From contig JADGJH010000033.1 of the NCBI GenBank assembly GCA_027596945.1, forward strand, positions 1 to 39,443: a DNA stretch of 39,443 bases, given 5' to 3'. This document shows, in pieces, positions 9,858 to 19,772 of this stretch (position 1 is its first letter; each line of letters opens with the position of its first letter). The notes under the pieces were generated by a model. It made no database searches. It was not told the origin of the DNA and saw only the letters and a list, made by a program, of their open reading frames with translations. Position numbers and translations under genes: made by a program. This DNA comes from Physocladia obscura. Taxonomy: Eukaryota > Chytridiomycota > Chytridiomycetes > Chytridiales > Chytriomycetaceae.

Positions 9858-11252
9858 AATTATTTTTTTTTGTTGTCTATATGTGTCTTTTCATGTGGTT
9901 TTTTTCTTTTTGCCTTTCTCCCCTCTCCCTCACCCCCCTTTTCGTTGACATTTCTGAGAAACATTATTAGTTGATTTTTCCTTATTTGTTTTGAAATTCG
10001 TTCTATTTGGAAGAATTTAAAAATTCAATTTTCTTTTGACTTTTGGCCAAAAACCACCCTTCTTTATTTTTATTCAAACCGCTCTACAAAAGCTAACAAC
10101 AATGAACATCAAGCAGCAGAAAAAACAAAGGAGCTGATATTCCGCTTTTAAGTTATTCATTACAATAGGACAGAATATTTCGCAGCTTCATTTTGGAAAT
10201 GAAAATTACAGCAGTTGGAAAGACTTTTGACACAGACTGATTCGAGAAATAAAGAAAAAACAATCCGACCAATTTTGTTCAGAAAATTCCAGGTTTTCTC
10301 AAATTATTCACGTTAGCAGTATTTATTAGTATTGGCACAGTGTGGAAATTTGGGATTTATATACCATGATTGGTATAATGATAGATTTCATGATTAGAGG
10401 ACTATTTTCTGCGAATGTGATAAATATGCGTTGTGGAACAATTTCTTTCTGGGGGAATGTTTAAAGTACTCTGAAAAGCCTTGGAGCAGATTGTTGTCAA
10501 TGACTTTGGACTTTTTGAATGTGCAGAGCACCAAAAATTAAAATTGATATAAATAAGTAAATAATTCATATAAAATCAACCAATAAAGTTAACTGATATC
10601 CAAAACACAAAAATTTGTGTATATTTATTTGAATAATATGTCCAAATTTGAAATAGTTCAAAAACTAGAAAATTGAAGGGGTAGATAGGTTTTGAAACTA
10701 TATTTTTCACAATATCTCAAGACTAGAAACAGCCAGCTCAAATTGTATATGCAAATCCATTTAAATGCAAACTTAATATAGCTGAATATGAAATGTGTAG
10801 ATACACTTCGAATATTTTGGTGAAGGGATTCCTTTTTTTATATATCAAAAATTGAAATAAAAACAAATAACTAAATAATTTATATAAAATCAACCAATAT
10901 AACTGAAAATTGATACGCTGATTTATATATATACTTGAAGAATATTCAAGTACTTTAAATTATTTAAAAACTAAAAATTGAGAGATAAGAAAGGTTTTTC
11001 GCAATATCTCAAAATCAAAAAAAGCTAGCTCAAATCAAATACACAGATCGATTAAAATACTTTTTATCTTTAAATTAAACTTAAAATGATTGAATTTGAT
11101 GATGATTTGACTGACTAGATACACTTAGAACGGGTGATATATACTAATTTTTTCTGACCATTTCAAAATCGTTACGTCACGTCACACCCCGATATTTTAA
11201 ATAAATCACCTTTCTTTTCATTATATATTTATAATAAAATTTTATTAACTTT
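9858..11252. other. Gene-free AT-rich spacer containing a diverged tandem repeat
   Basis: No convincing coding region is seen on either strand. The first 100 bases after the channel stop are T- and CT-rich and probably form its 3' UTR. The main structure is the diverged duplication described separately at 10531-11140. Confidence 0.6.
10531..11140. repeat. Diverged tandem duplication, two units of about 300 bp, period about 314
   Basis: Unit 1 (about 10531-10820) and unit 2 (about 10844-11140) share blocks in the same order. These are TATAAAATCAACCAAT (period 314), an AAAACTA/AAATTGA block, CAATATCTCAA, GCTAGCTCAAAT against GCCAGCTCAAAT, and TAGATACACTT (offset 318). Between blocks the units differ by many substitutions and small indels, so the duplication is old. 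No coding potential is seen. Confidence 0.7.
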
Positions 11253-11507
11253 TCAAAAACCAATCCCAAAAGTGTCACCATAAGTTGAGGAACGCTTTGG
11301 CCCATGGCATTTGACATCTGGCTGATGCGCTTCTTTATATGAGATACTACCAGCAAACTCAAATTCATCCCCAATGCCACCAAGCTCTTGTTGTTGATTC
11401 TTCAAGCTGCTATGACTTCTTGACCTTTGGATGGTGCTGAGAGTTCCGGATGCTCTAATATAGTTCTTGTTGCTTTTGCTGTTATTTTTTCCACTTTTTC
11501 TAGGCAT
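11253..11507 (-). CDS. Small basic protein, hypothetical (84 aa)
   Basis: An uninterrupted 84-codon ORF starts at an ATG (MPRKSGKNNSKSNK). Its N-terminal half is Lys/Arg/Ser/Asn-rich, and its C-terminal half is more ordered in appearance (IGDEFEFAGSISYKEA, then GPKRSSTYGDTFGIGF). I do not recognise it. It stands out because the surrounding AT-rich DNA rarely stays open this long and because its codons are less AT-skewed than the flanks. It could be a genuine small gene or a last exon. Possible upstream exons were not found. Confidence 0.35.
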   Translation of the reverse strand: MPRKSGKNNSKSNKNYIRASGTLSTIQRSRSHSSLKNQQQELGGIGDEFEFAGSISYKEAHQPDVKCHGPKRSSTYGDTFGIGF

Positions 11508-12227
11508 TTTCTTGATTCTTTTTTTTTTGCTATGTATAAACAAAGGATTTTGAAAATTTCTGAAAAGTGAGGCGTTCGAAATATATAACAGTCACCAAGA
11601 CGTCCACGCAACCATCAGAAAAGTCATCAAATTCCAGAATTTGCAAGTCTGTAGTTGCATTTTCAATTCAAACTACCAAAGTTTATAACTAACTCCTGCT
11701 ATGATTGAAATAATGGAAGTACCTGAAAACCTTTCCATCAACTCAATAGCCGCATCTCATTCAAAACACAAGAATTGCAAAAATCTCAACAATCATACAA
11801 TAAAGCAAATAGCATAACAGCAGAAAAATATGTGGTTAAGGAATTAAGAATTAAGAAGTTAATATAAATTTTAACTTTACATTTAGTAGCCGAAAGAAAG
11901 CGCAACAGAACGAAAATCGGACTTATTAAAAGACCAGTATTTACAAGTGTGTTTAGGTACTAACAAAAATTTAAAAATTTGCATTTTTTATTTTTGTTCT
12001 ACAATAGAATTTGAAACGGCAAGTGTGATTAAGTTAAAAATTCCATAATTATGCAAGTGGATACATCATGATTTTGCAATGGCTTTTATTTATTTATTAT
12101 TTATTTTCAGGATATTTTCCTGCATTTTTTTTTTTCAAGGTGAATCCATGTGTTTTTTGCTATGTGAAAAAAAATTGAAAATAAAAATAATAAAAAGAAA
12201 ATTCTTATTTTTATTCCCTTTTATTGG
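11508..12227. other. AT-rich spacer, no gene seen
   Basis: Nothing coding is evident. The right end is the 3' flank of the CFT1 gene and contains its likely poly(A) signal. Confidence 0.5.
12210..12215 (-). terminator. Likely poly(A) signal AATAAA of the CFT1 gene
   Basis: AATAAA occurs on the minus strand 12 nt past the CFT1 stop codon, in an A-rich stretch. Position and hexamer fit a cleavage signal; there is no transcript evidence. Confidence 0.45.
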
Positions 12228-15200
12228 TTAAAAGTAATCGGTTCCAGTATAAACCTCCAAAATATCATCGATAATCCTCTCAACACTGCTCCCAACACCT
12301 CGCGCAATATCTCGCTGCATAGACACAGACATTGCAAAGAAATTCATTATAAAGTCCCCATCAAGAACAGACTTCGGTCCAGGAGGGCCTGCTGTGATAA
12401 GTGTTGTCAAAGGCTTGTGCCGAGTTTGTATTTGCCTGAGAGTTATTGGAAAAAAAAGCTGCAGTGAGAAGAAATAAAATAAATAAAAATTTAATAAATA
12501 CATACCGAAAACCTCGAGGATTCAAGCCAGCCAGCGGTTGAAGATTATTCACCATTCTAGAATAAACTGCGTACAACCGTTTATACAATTTTTCCGACAC
12601 AGGAATTGTATAGTTTAAACTACCGTCCAAAGTACACCCAACGCAAAAATGTTGTTTTGAGTATGCTATTGCGCCAAACTTTGTTTTACCGATGGGGAGC
12701 TTCCGCAATCTGACAAACTTTTGAATTCTTGAACCCATATGCATTTCGCCTTTGTGTATAAGTTTCTGGCCCTCGTATGATTGAAAAGCTGTGCAGTTTG
12801 TTATTTACTCGAAAGTGTTCAACTGTTTTCTTACATTCAGGCATATACGACAATACATGTATGTTTTTCTCGTGGTCTGATACAAGAAAAGCCATAGTAT
12901 CGTTCTCAATAACATATTCACAAGCGTATGTCAGCATTGACGTGTAATCTTTTCCCAGCATTCGAAGTTTCGGAGGATCTTCCTGAAACATCATATTTGG
13001 AGCAGATTAAAAATAAAAATAAAAAATACAGTTCAATCCAACTTGCCTGAAACCCACAAAACCAAATGCCTTTTGTGACATCAGATAATATTATTGTATT
13101 TTTGATTGCCGTCAAATTGTTCACATAAATATTTGTGTCAAGGAATGCAATTCCATTCAAATTGTCCGAATCTTCAAACGCATGAATAATCATCTGCAAA
13201 AAAGAAAGGTTAAAATCAGGATAAGGAACCAAATATTCGTTTTTAGCATACTCGAGACCCAATAGCACACAACAAATAGCCATTGATTCCACATAAAGCG
13301 GTTATCGGACTTCTTTCATCAACTGTGTGTAAAAGCTTGAACTTGTGACAGGTTTGTGGATTATCAATCTCAGGAACAACATCAATAATGTCAAAAATGA
13401 GAATCTTGAAAATAAAATTTAAAATGTTTTAATTAAAATTTACCTGACTTTTACAATTAACTCACCCGTCCACGAGCTGTTAAATCTTCGCCACGACACA
13501 TTCCTGTTCCAACAGCTAAAAACAATTTTCGTCCTGATGTTGTTTGTTTACTATCCAAACTCACAACTTGACAACATAGTACTTGTTCATACTCCTCTAG
13601 AGCAAATCTACATAAAAATAAGAGCTTCAAAAAAAAGCCAATTTTAACAATTTCTTTGTTTTTCATGAAATACCGATCAACCGTCTCCCACGTAACTGGT
13701 GAAATCAATTCTAAGCTATATGCCCCAGATGACGCATAGTAAAGACCAGCTACGACCAAAAAAAAACAAAAAAACAATCAGGATTATAAGTAAACAAAAG
13801 ATCGTCATCAGTTGGCCATACTTCTATCTTCCTTTGCTTTCTCTCCCACAATTTCCAGTTCTTCGCCCTGCTCCAGAACTCCTGCAGCCAAAGCAGCAGC
13901 CTGTTGTGCCTTGGAAAGATTGAAAGGAAACGGTGTCGATGCAGCCATAACATAAGTTTGCGACTCAAAGTGATACGATATTTTGTGTGGAGCTCTACGG
14001 AGTGGAATCTTACACATAGGCCATTCTAAATCATAATTGAATTGCCAAGGAAGTTGGCAGAGACGAAGCAAGCCCTATAAAAATGAAAAAATGGAAAATA
14101 AAATTTTTTCTTTGTTTAATAATTTCAGATCAGTTGAATATTTTTTACACACCATGTCATTAATGTAAACAAAGCCATGTTGAACATTAACATTGTGCAA
14201 TTCCGCAAACGTTTTTACACTCCCGTCCACAACACACGGATGCACTCTCAAGAATCCCTTTCCGTTCGCTCTGCCAGAATCCGCAATTTTACATCCGCGT
14301 ACGATTTTCGCGCCTTCAATCGATTCCAGACCGCCTGCAATTTGACTACCTCCTTGCGACACCATCACCCAGCAAGGTTTTTTGCCAGTCATAAAAACTC
14401 CGCAATACGACGATGCGCCACCTGCTTCGGCATCTCCAGATCCGCCAATTCGCGAAAATGGACGCAGATAGTGCCGCTTCACGAATGATGGTCGTACAGG
14501 GCCTTTTGGCAGCGGCTTCAACTTGTCTTCGTCGCCATCGGAATATGCTACAGGTTCGCGTGAGATGTGATTGTGTGGAACACGAACAAGTGAGATTGCA
14601 AGACGATGTGATGGCGGTGATATTATTAAACCGGCCGGTTTTGTAGCCACTTTTGCCGCAGTCACTTGACGATTACTGCTTTGGTAAGATTCTTCTTGTA
14701 AAATGACCCTATAAATAATTAAATCTCCAGTTTCCGTGCGTGCCTACGTTGATTTGTTAAAATATTTCTTTGGGACATTTAAGAAAAAAAAAACTTCACC
14801 ATTAAATAAACATCCTGACTTGACTTTGTTGGCCCCAAACTAACAACCAAAATTTCATTGATATCAGCTCCGACTTCTTGTGAAAAGTTATCTTCATCTT
14901 CACCGCCAGATGCAAAAGAATCGTTGATTATGTTCGCAACATTGTCAAAGCGAGGCACATGGAAAACCACAGTGAAATCCGGCAACATCAAAACATCCAA
15001 CGTCCCATCTTCTTTATACGCAAAGCAATAATATTTGTCATGTAAAGATTCAACTCCTTCGTAATTTGTTTTGCCATTTTCATTTTTCTCAGACGAATTT
15101 TTTTCAGCTCGATTATTGATTTCTGATTTTTTTTTGGACTTTGATGATTCTCCATATAAATCGTCGTCATCATCTTCGTCATCATTATCATTATTTTCAA

Positions 15201-18153
15201 CTTCTTCAACTTCAATAACATCTCTTTTTCGTTTGTTGTTTATCGGAGAAAGATTTCCACTTTCGGGCTTTGCGTTCAAGATGCTGCCAACGTTCAAAAA
15301 ATTTGACGACCCCGCTGGACTGCAGTACAAACTTGCGCTTGTAATTGCAGCATCCTATGAATATTTAAAAGTGAATAAATAATCGCAAACACGAAAATTG
15401 GAAATAAAAATAAACCTAAAAAACCTTTTTCTCATAACATATTGCCATATGTCGAGTTTCTTCGTTGGATTTTAGTAAAATCAAGTCGCCAACATTCAGC
15501 AGTAAAACAACGTATTCGTCTGAAACAGAGCATGACACAATCCACGTGTTATCGTCGCCGATTTCGAGGTTTTGAATAAGCTTTCCCTCATAATCGACTA
15601 AAAGAACACCGTTAGGTTGAACTTGCATAATAGCGGTATCTTTGAGTACGGAGGCGGCGAAAACAGTGGGACCGGCAGTATAAAACCCACTGTCTGAAAT
15701 TTCCTGAAGCTCCTCCCCCGTTTGCAGAACCTTAATTACCAGTTTTTAACAACCAAAAGTATCGAATTTAATATAAAAAGGAACAAATATTAAATAATTG
15801 TAATCATAATAATTAATCACAAAGAAAAAATGAAGTAAGAAATTGAAAAAGAAAAAAAGGAGAAAGGGAATGCTTGATGAATAGCTGCTCACCGTAGTTC
15901 CAAACTCTTTTGACATGACCAGAAACTTATGAAACTCATTATCAGCAGCATTTGAATTCGGATCAAAACATTTCACAGACCAAACTTCCTTAATTTCATT
16001 CAACTCAACAGTAGTCAAAATTTTAGGCCGTACATTCCGACTCAAAACCCCCAACGCACCATACGAACCCTGCCCCACACAACACACCGCCTCCAAGTCT
16101 CGCCGCAGCACGCCTTCTCCAGGCGCAAAGTCGTCTTCCGAATACTTTGCTGGCTCACCAACAGCCATGTCGCGGATAGGCCCTAACCCTGGAAGTGCGT
16201 CGCACACCTGCAAAATGAATCGTGGAGGCTTTTGTCCATCGATTTCAACTCCGTTTCGGTTGGCATTGCTAGCCGCGATTTTCTTGCTTGCCGAATCGCC
16301 ATACAAATCTTCGTCTTCGTCGTCGTCTTCATTGTCATTGTCATTGTTATTCCTTACGTTGCCGTTCTTAGCGCCGCTGGAGTTTTCACCATAAGATACT
16401 GTCACAGAACCATCTATTCCAAACTCTCCCCCCGGGAACTCCATCACTGAAATCAACAAACTCTCTGAAACTCGCGACGCCACAAACAGAAGCATTTTCG
16501 ACACCCCATTTTCGTCATCAAAATGTCGTTTAATTCCTCCCACAACGCTGTTACCAGTATTTCCAAACCCAGCCGCAGCAATTCTTAAAATACATTTTGG
16601 CACCGTTGCACGCACTCCTAATCTCGTAGCTCGGAATCGTTTAACACCCCCCGTCTTCCTCTTCCATCCAGCACCCGCATCATCATGACCAATCAGTTCC
16701 ACAGCAATAACTTCTCCTCCCGCACACACGACAACACACGTGTCTGGATTTACAAATTCAAGCTCAGCGCCCAACAAATTGATTCCCCACCCCTTGTAAT
16801 CTGTCACGTTGGATTTATGGTACAATAGGTTGTCTGTCGGTTTTGGCGTGGGGCCTTGTGAATCGGCAGGCGGCGGTGCGGGAAGTATGTGCTCGCGTCC
16901 GTAAAAATTATTGAAGGCGACTGCGACTCCTGGTAGCGACGTTTGGTCAACGTATATAAGAGCGTTTACTGATTTGATGAGAACGCCGCCAAGTGGAGAT
17001 GTAAGTGGATACAGTGTTGTTGCGTTGTAAGGAAGGTGCGACGATTGGTAAAGAATTGGAAACGTTCTTTTTGTCAAATCGAGTGAAACTACTAGAAGGT
17101 TTCGCGTATCGCAGCGAGCAGCGAGACGGCTATGGCGAAAAAAATAAAACGAAAAAAAGTTTTTAACATCAACTTGGCAGGACAAAATAGTATTTTTGAA
17201 GTGACGATGATTTGATTTAACTTACCCTGCCCAAGTTTGGTAAGTTTCATAGAGAATAGCGAGAGTTGGTTCAAAAAAATCATGCAGGAAAGCAAAATCC
17301 ACAATTCTTCGAACTTTCGGATCAATATCGGATACTTTAAAAACATGACTTGGATGGAACGGATATTTACTAATTATTATTATTTTTATGGTCAGTCTTG
17401 ATGGTACTAGAAAAAAAAAGTTATACCTGGAAGGATCATCTGGGTCAGCGCTAACATCTTGTCTGAACGGTAAAATAGCCATACGGTCTCCGTAAAAAGA
17501 AAGCGCGGCACAACGAGACTGAGGATCGACACGGAGTTCTGGGGGTGATTTTTCGAATGTGAGTTCTCTCTGTAGTCAAACAAGTTGTGAGTAAAACAAA
17601 AACAATAAAAACGATGATAATAATCAGAGTGAACCTTAATTTCGTCGCGTTCAAAATAATGTATGGAAACTGTTACAAGGTTTGCAACGGCAGGAGAGAA
17701 ATCGACAAGTGACATCTATACAAACAGAAAGATTAAGTTTGGAGGGGGAAAAAAATATTTGCGGATGAACAAGACCTTTGCGTCAGCGAATGCCAGAAGT
17801 AATGAATCTGAGACGCGGCCAGGCAACCGAACAACAGCAAGGGATGCCACAACTCCCATTAACCGGAACTCGTGAGCAAGTGTGAGGCATTCCGAGCCAA
17901 TATTTGCATTTGAATTTGAATTAAGAATGTAGTCAGTATCTGATTCCATGGAGTCGCTGTTTGCGCCATGTCCGTTGGTGTTGGTGCTGTTGGCGTTGCT
18001 TTTCTGGGCTGTCTCGTTCGCACCAATCGCAAAAACCTGCAGCAAAGAAGCACGCGCGACAATAATGTTTCGATGATGTGACGCCGTGAATGCGCAGCTG
18101 ACAGCGAGCTCCACGGATGTTTCCCGAAGCGCAGTCGCAGCAAAAACTTGCAT
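12228..18153 (-). CDS. CFT1: Cleavage and polyadenylation specificity factor subunit CFT1/CPSF160
   Basis: Sixteen exons in phase give about 1604 aa: 18153-17776, 17715-17635, 17569-17427, 17369-17226, 17129-15893, 15730-15425, 15354-14795, 14708-14153, 14074-13822, 13749-13674, 13607-13466, 13404-13252, 13193-13047, 12982-12835, 12788-12506, 12435-12228. CFT1 is the large beta-propeller scaffold of the mRNA 3'-end processing complex in the nucleus. Family landmarks run from the start ELAVSCAFT, through CAALSFYGDRMAILPF, FLHDFFEPTLAILYE, GFYTAGPTVFA, GLLRLCQLP, ELISPVTWE, GRILIFDII and GIWFCGFQEDPPKL, to the C-terminal LNPRGFR and LDGDFIMNFFAMS. Two similar acidic loops ending in DLYG(D/E)S lie near residues 519 and 827; they help make it longer than typical (about 1400 aa). 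Intron 13 has a GC donor and intron 14 is only 46 nt. The donor of intron 7 (GTTTTT) is weak. The start lies 20 nt past the GNAT stop. Confidence 0.93.
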
Positions 18154-18178
18154 TTCTTCTACAAAAAACACTTTTATT
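18154..18178 (-). promoter_or_regulatory. 20-nt GNAT/CFT1 junction with overlapping AATAAA and acceptor-like site
   Basis: The GNAT stop codon (18176-18174) is embedded in an AATAAA hexamer (18178-18173). The spacer continues as a T-rich tract ending GTAG five bases before the CFT1 ATG, which resembles a 3' splice site. The CFT1 promoter must therefore lie inside the GNAT gene, or the CFT1 message must be formed by a 5' UTR intron or another route. Confidence 0.5.
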
Positions 18179-18948
18179 CTATCTTCCCTTGCTCAAAATC
18201 ATAGTAGAAGATGATGGCATCTATCAATTCATCAGAACCCTTCAGCCTTCCAGCTTTGGGAACGCGACCAATTTCTGTGAAACCCAGACTACGCCATAGT
18301 GACACGGAAGCGGTGTTTGACCTGAATCGTAATGTACGATTACTGAAGAGTGACGACAATAAGAAGAGAATCAAGAAGATATGCTCACGCAAAAACCAGA
18401 TTGAAAACGGAGGCCTTGTATCCCAGCAGCGGAGCAACGGTAAGGAAGGTGTTGGCCAGGATCTTGCCAACACCTTTGCCTCGCCACTCGTTAGCCGTGA
18501 TAAAGCCGCCATTACAAATGTGCGAGCAACGACCCGGGTAGTTTGGCTTGACGTAGAAGGTACCGATGATTTCGTTCGCATTGTCGACGGCGCGCAACAC
18601 AAAGGCGGCGGCGGAGAGAAAGTACGCCTGTTACCGTGTGTGAGGATAACCGTGAGAGAATGCTTGGTATGGCGGTATAGCATAGAGCAGTACGTGACAA
18701 TATATTACCTTAAAAGAATCTCGGTCCAGTGTAAACTCCTGCGGATAGGTGTTGCCTTGGTCAATCTCGTAATTGAGCATCGCGTTAAGGCGTGACACAA
18801 CGGCCTCGTCACTCAGAAGCGTGGCCGACGCCTGTTCGAGAACTACGCGCGTCCCGTCTTTCAAGATTGCGTGCACTGGCAACACGCGCGCAAGCTCATT
18901 CCTGTCGACCGCCAAAGGTGCCTCGAGACTTCCGTATGCCGAAGACAT
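18174..18948 (-). CDS. GNAT-family N-acetyltransferase, Mpr1-like
   Basis: Three exons (18948-18709, 18627-18389, 18321-18174) give 208 aa. The order of motifs matches the fungal GNAT group that includes Mpr1 (L-azetidine-2-carboxylate / proline-analogue acetyltransferase). GNTYPQE and AYFLSAAAFVL come first, then IGTFYVKPNYPGRCSHICNG and the acetyl-CoA-binding loop NEWRGKGVGK. NLVFASNTASVSLWRSLGF and GRVPKAGRL follow. The R-G-K-G-V-G loop (Q/RxxGxG/A) is intact, so it is probably active. The true substrate cannot be read from sequence. Junctions are GT-AG; the second (GC|GTGAGC to ATTCAG|G) rebuilds VFASNTAS exactly. It runs tandem with CFT1 20 nt downstream. Confidence 0.88.
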
Positions 18949-19772
18949 TACTTTTTCAGCCTGTGGTCAAGTCCAAAAAAAAATGCAGTTAATGTGATTA
19001 TAAAAGTTATCATCAGTGTTGTCATCGTATAAATTATTCTAGAACCTATCTGGAGCTGCCGAAAAAAATTAAAGAAGGTCTATTTCCTATATTAATTTTG
19101 CGATAAAGAAAATATATATTAATGGGTTTGAAAAAAAAAAAAAGAGCATACAACAAAGCAACAGCCTTACTAATTAAGTTTCAGTAAAGAAAATTTGGCC
19201 ATGTGAGTATACATAAAGTCAATAATTTCAAAAATTCATAAAGGAAAGTTTTCCAATTTACCTGATGTGTTCTCAAAACTGGAAAAATTCTACGAGGGAC
19301 TGATTTTCTATTCATTTCGAGCCGTTTTTGGTGCCCGGCTCCAAGAACGGCAAGAAAAGCTTGCGCATAATTATAGGCCAGTTTTTTTCGGTAGTTTGAT
19401 ATTGACCATTGATTGACAGGAAATTCTGCACCTGTGCTGCAATATGGCGATTAATTTTCTGTCAAAGCAATTAATCATAGCAACCATTGTCTTTACAAAC
19501 TTTCGGCACACATTCTGTCCCAGTTAAAAATAAAAATAAATACACCCCAAAACTATAATAAAAATTAATCCGGATGTTGACAATGGCAGAAAAGCACCCC
19601 TTTTTCTGTCCATTCCAGTAACTGGTCAAATTTTAGCTGAAAAAATAGCTGAAAATCGGCTGAAAAATTTTGTTAACAGGTGGGAAAAACTTGACTTATT
19701 CTTCTTTTTTTTTTTTGTTTAATAGATTTTGCTTGAAGTATTTTAAAACAAGAATAATAATTAAACAAATAA
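18949..19772. other. Spacer between the GNAT gene and a decayed polymerase, no gene seen
   Basis: The first part upstream of the GNAT start presumably holds its promoter. The rest is AT-rich without a supported coding region or RNA gene. Confidence 0.5.

Noticed and set aside
18211..18795. 194-codon plus-strand ORF over the GNAT gene
   Set aside because: It is a shadow of the spliced minus-strand acetyltransferase, whose motifs and junctions are clear.
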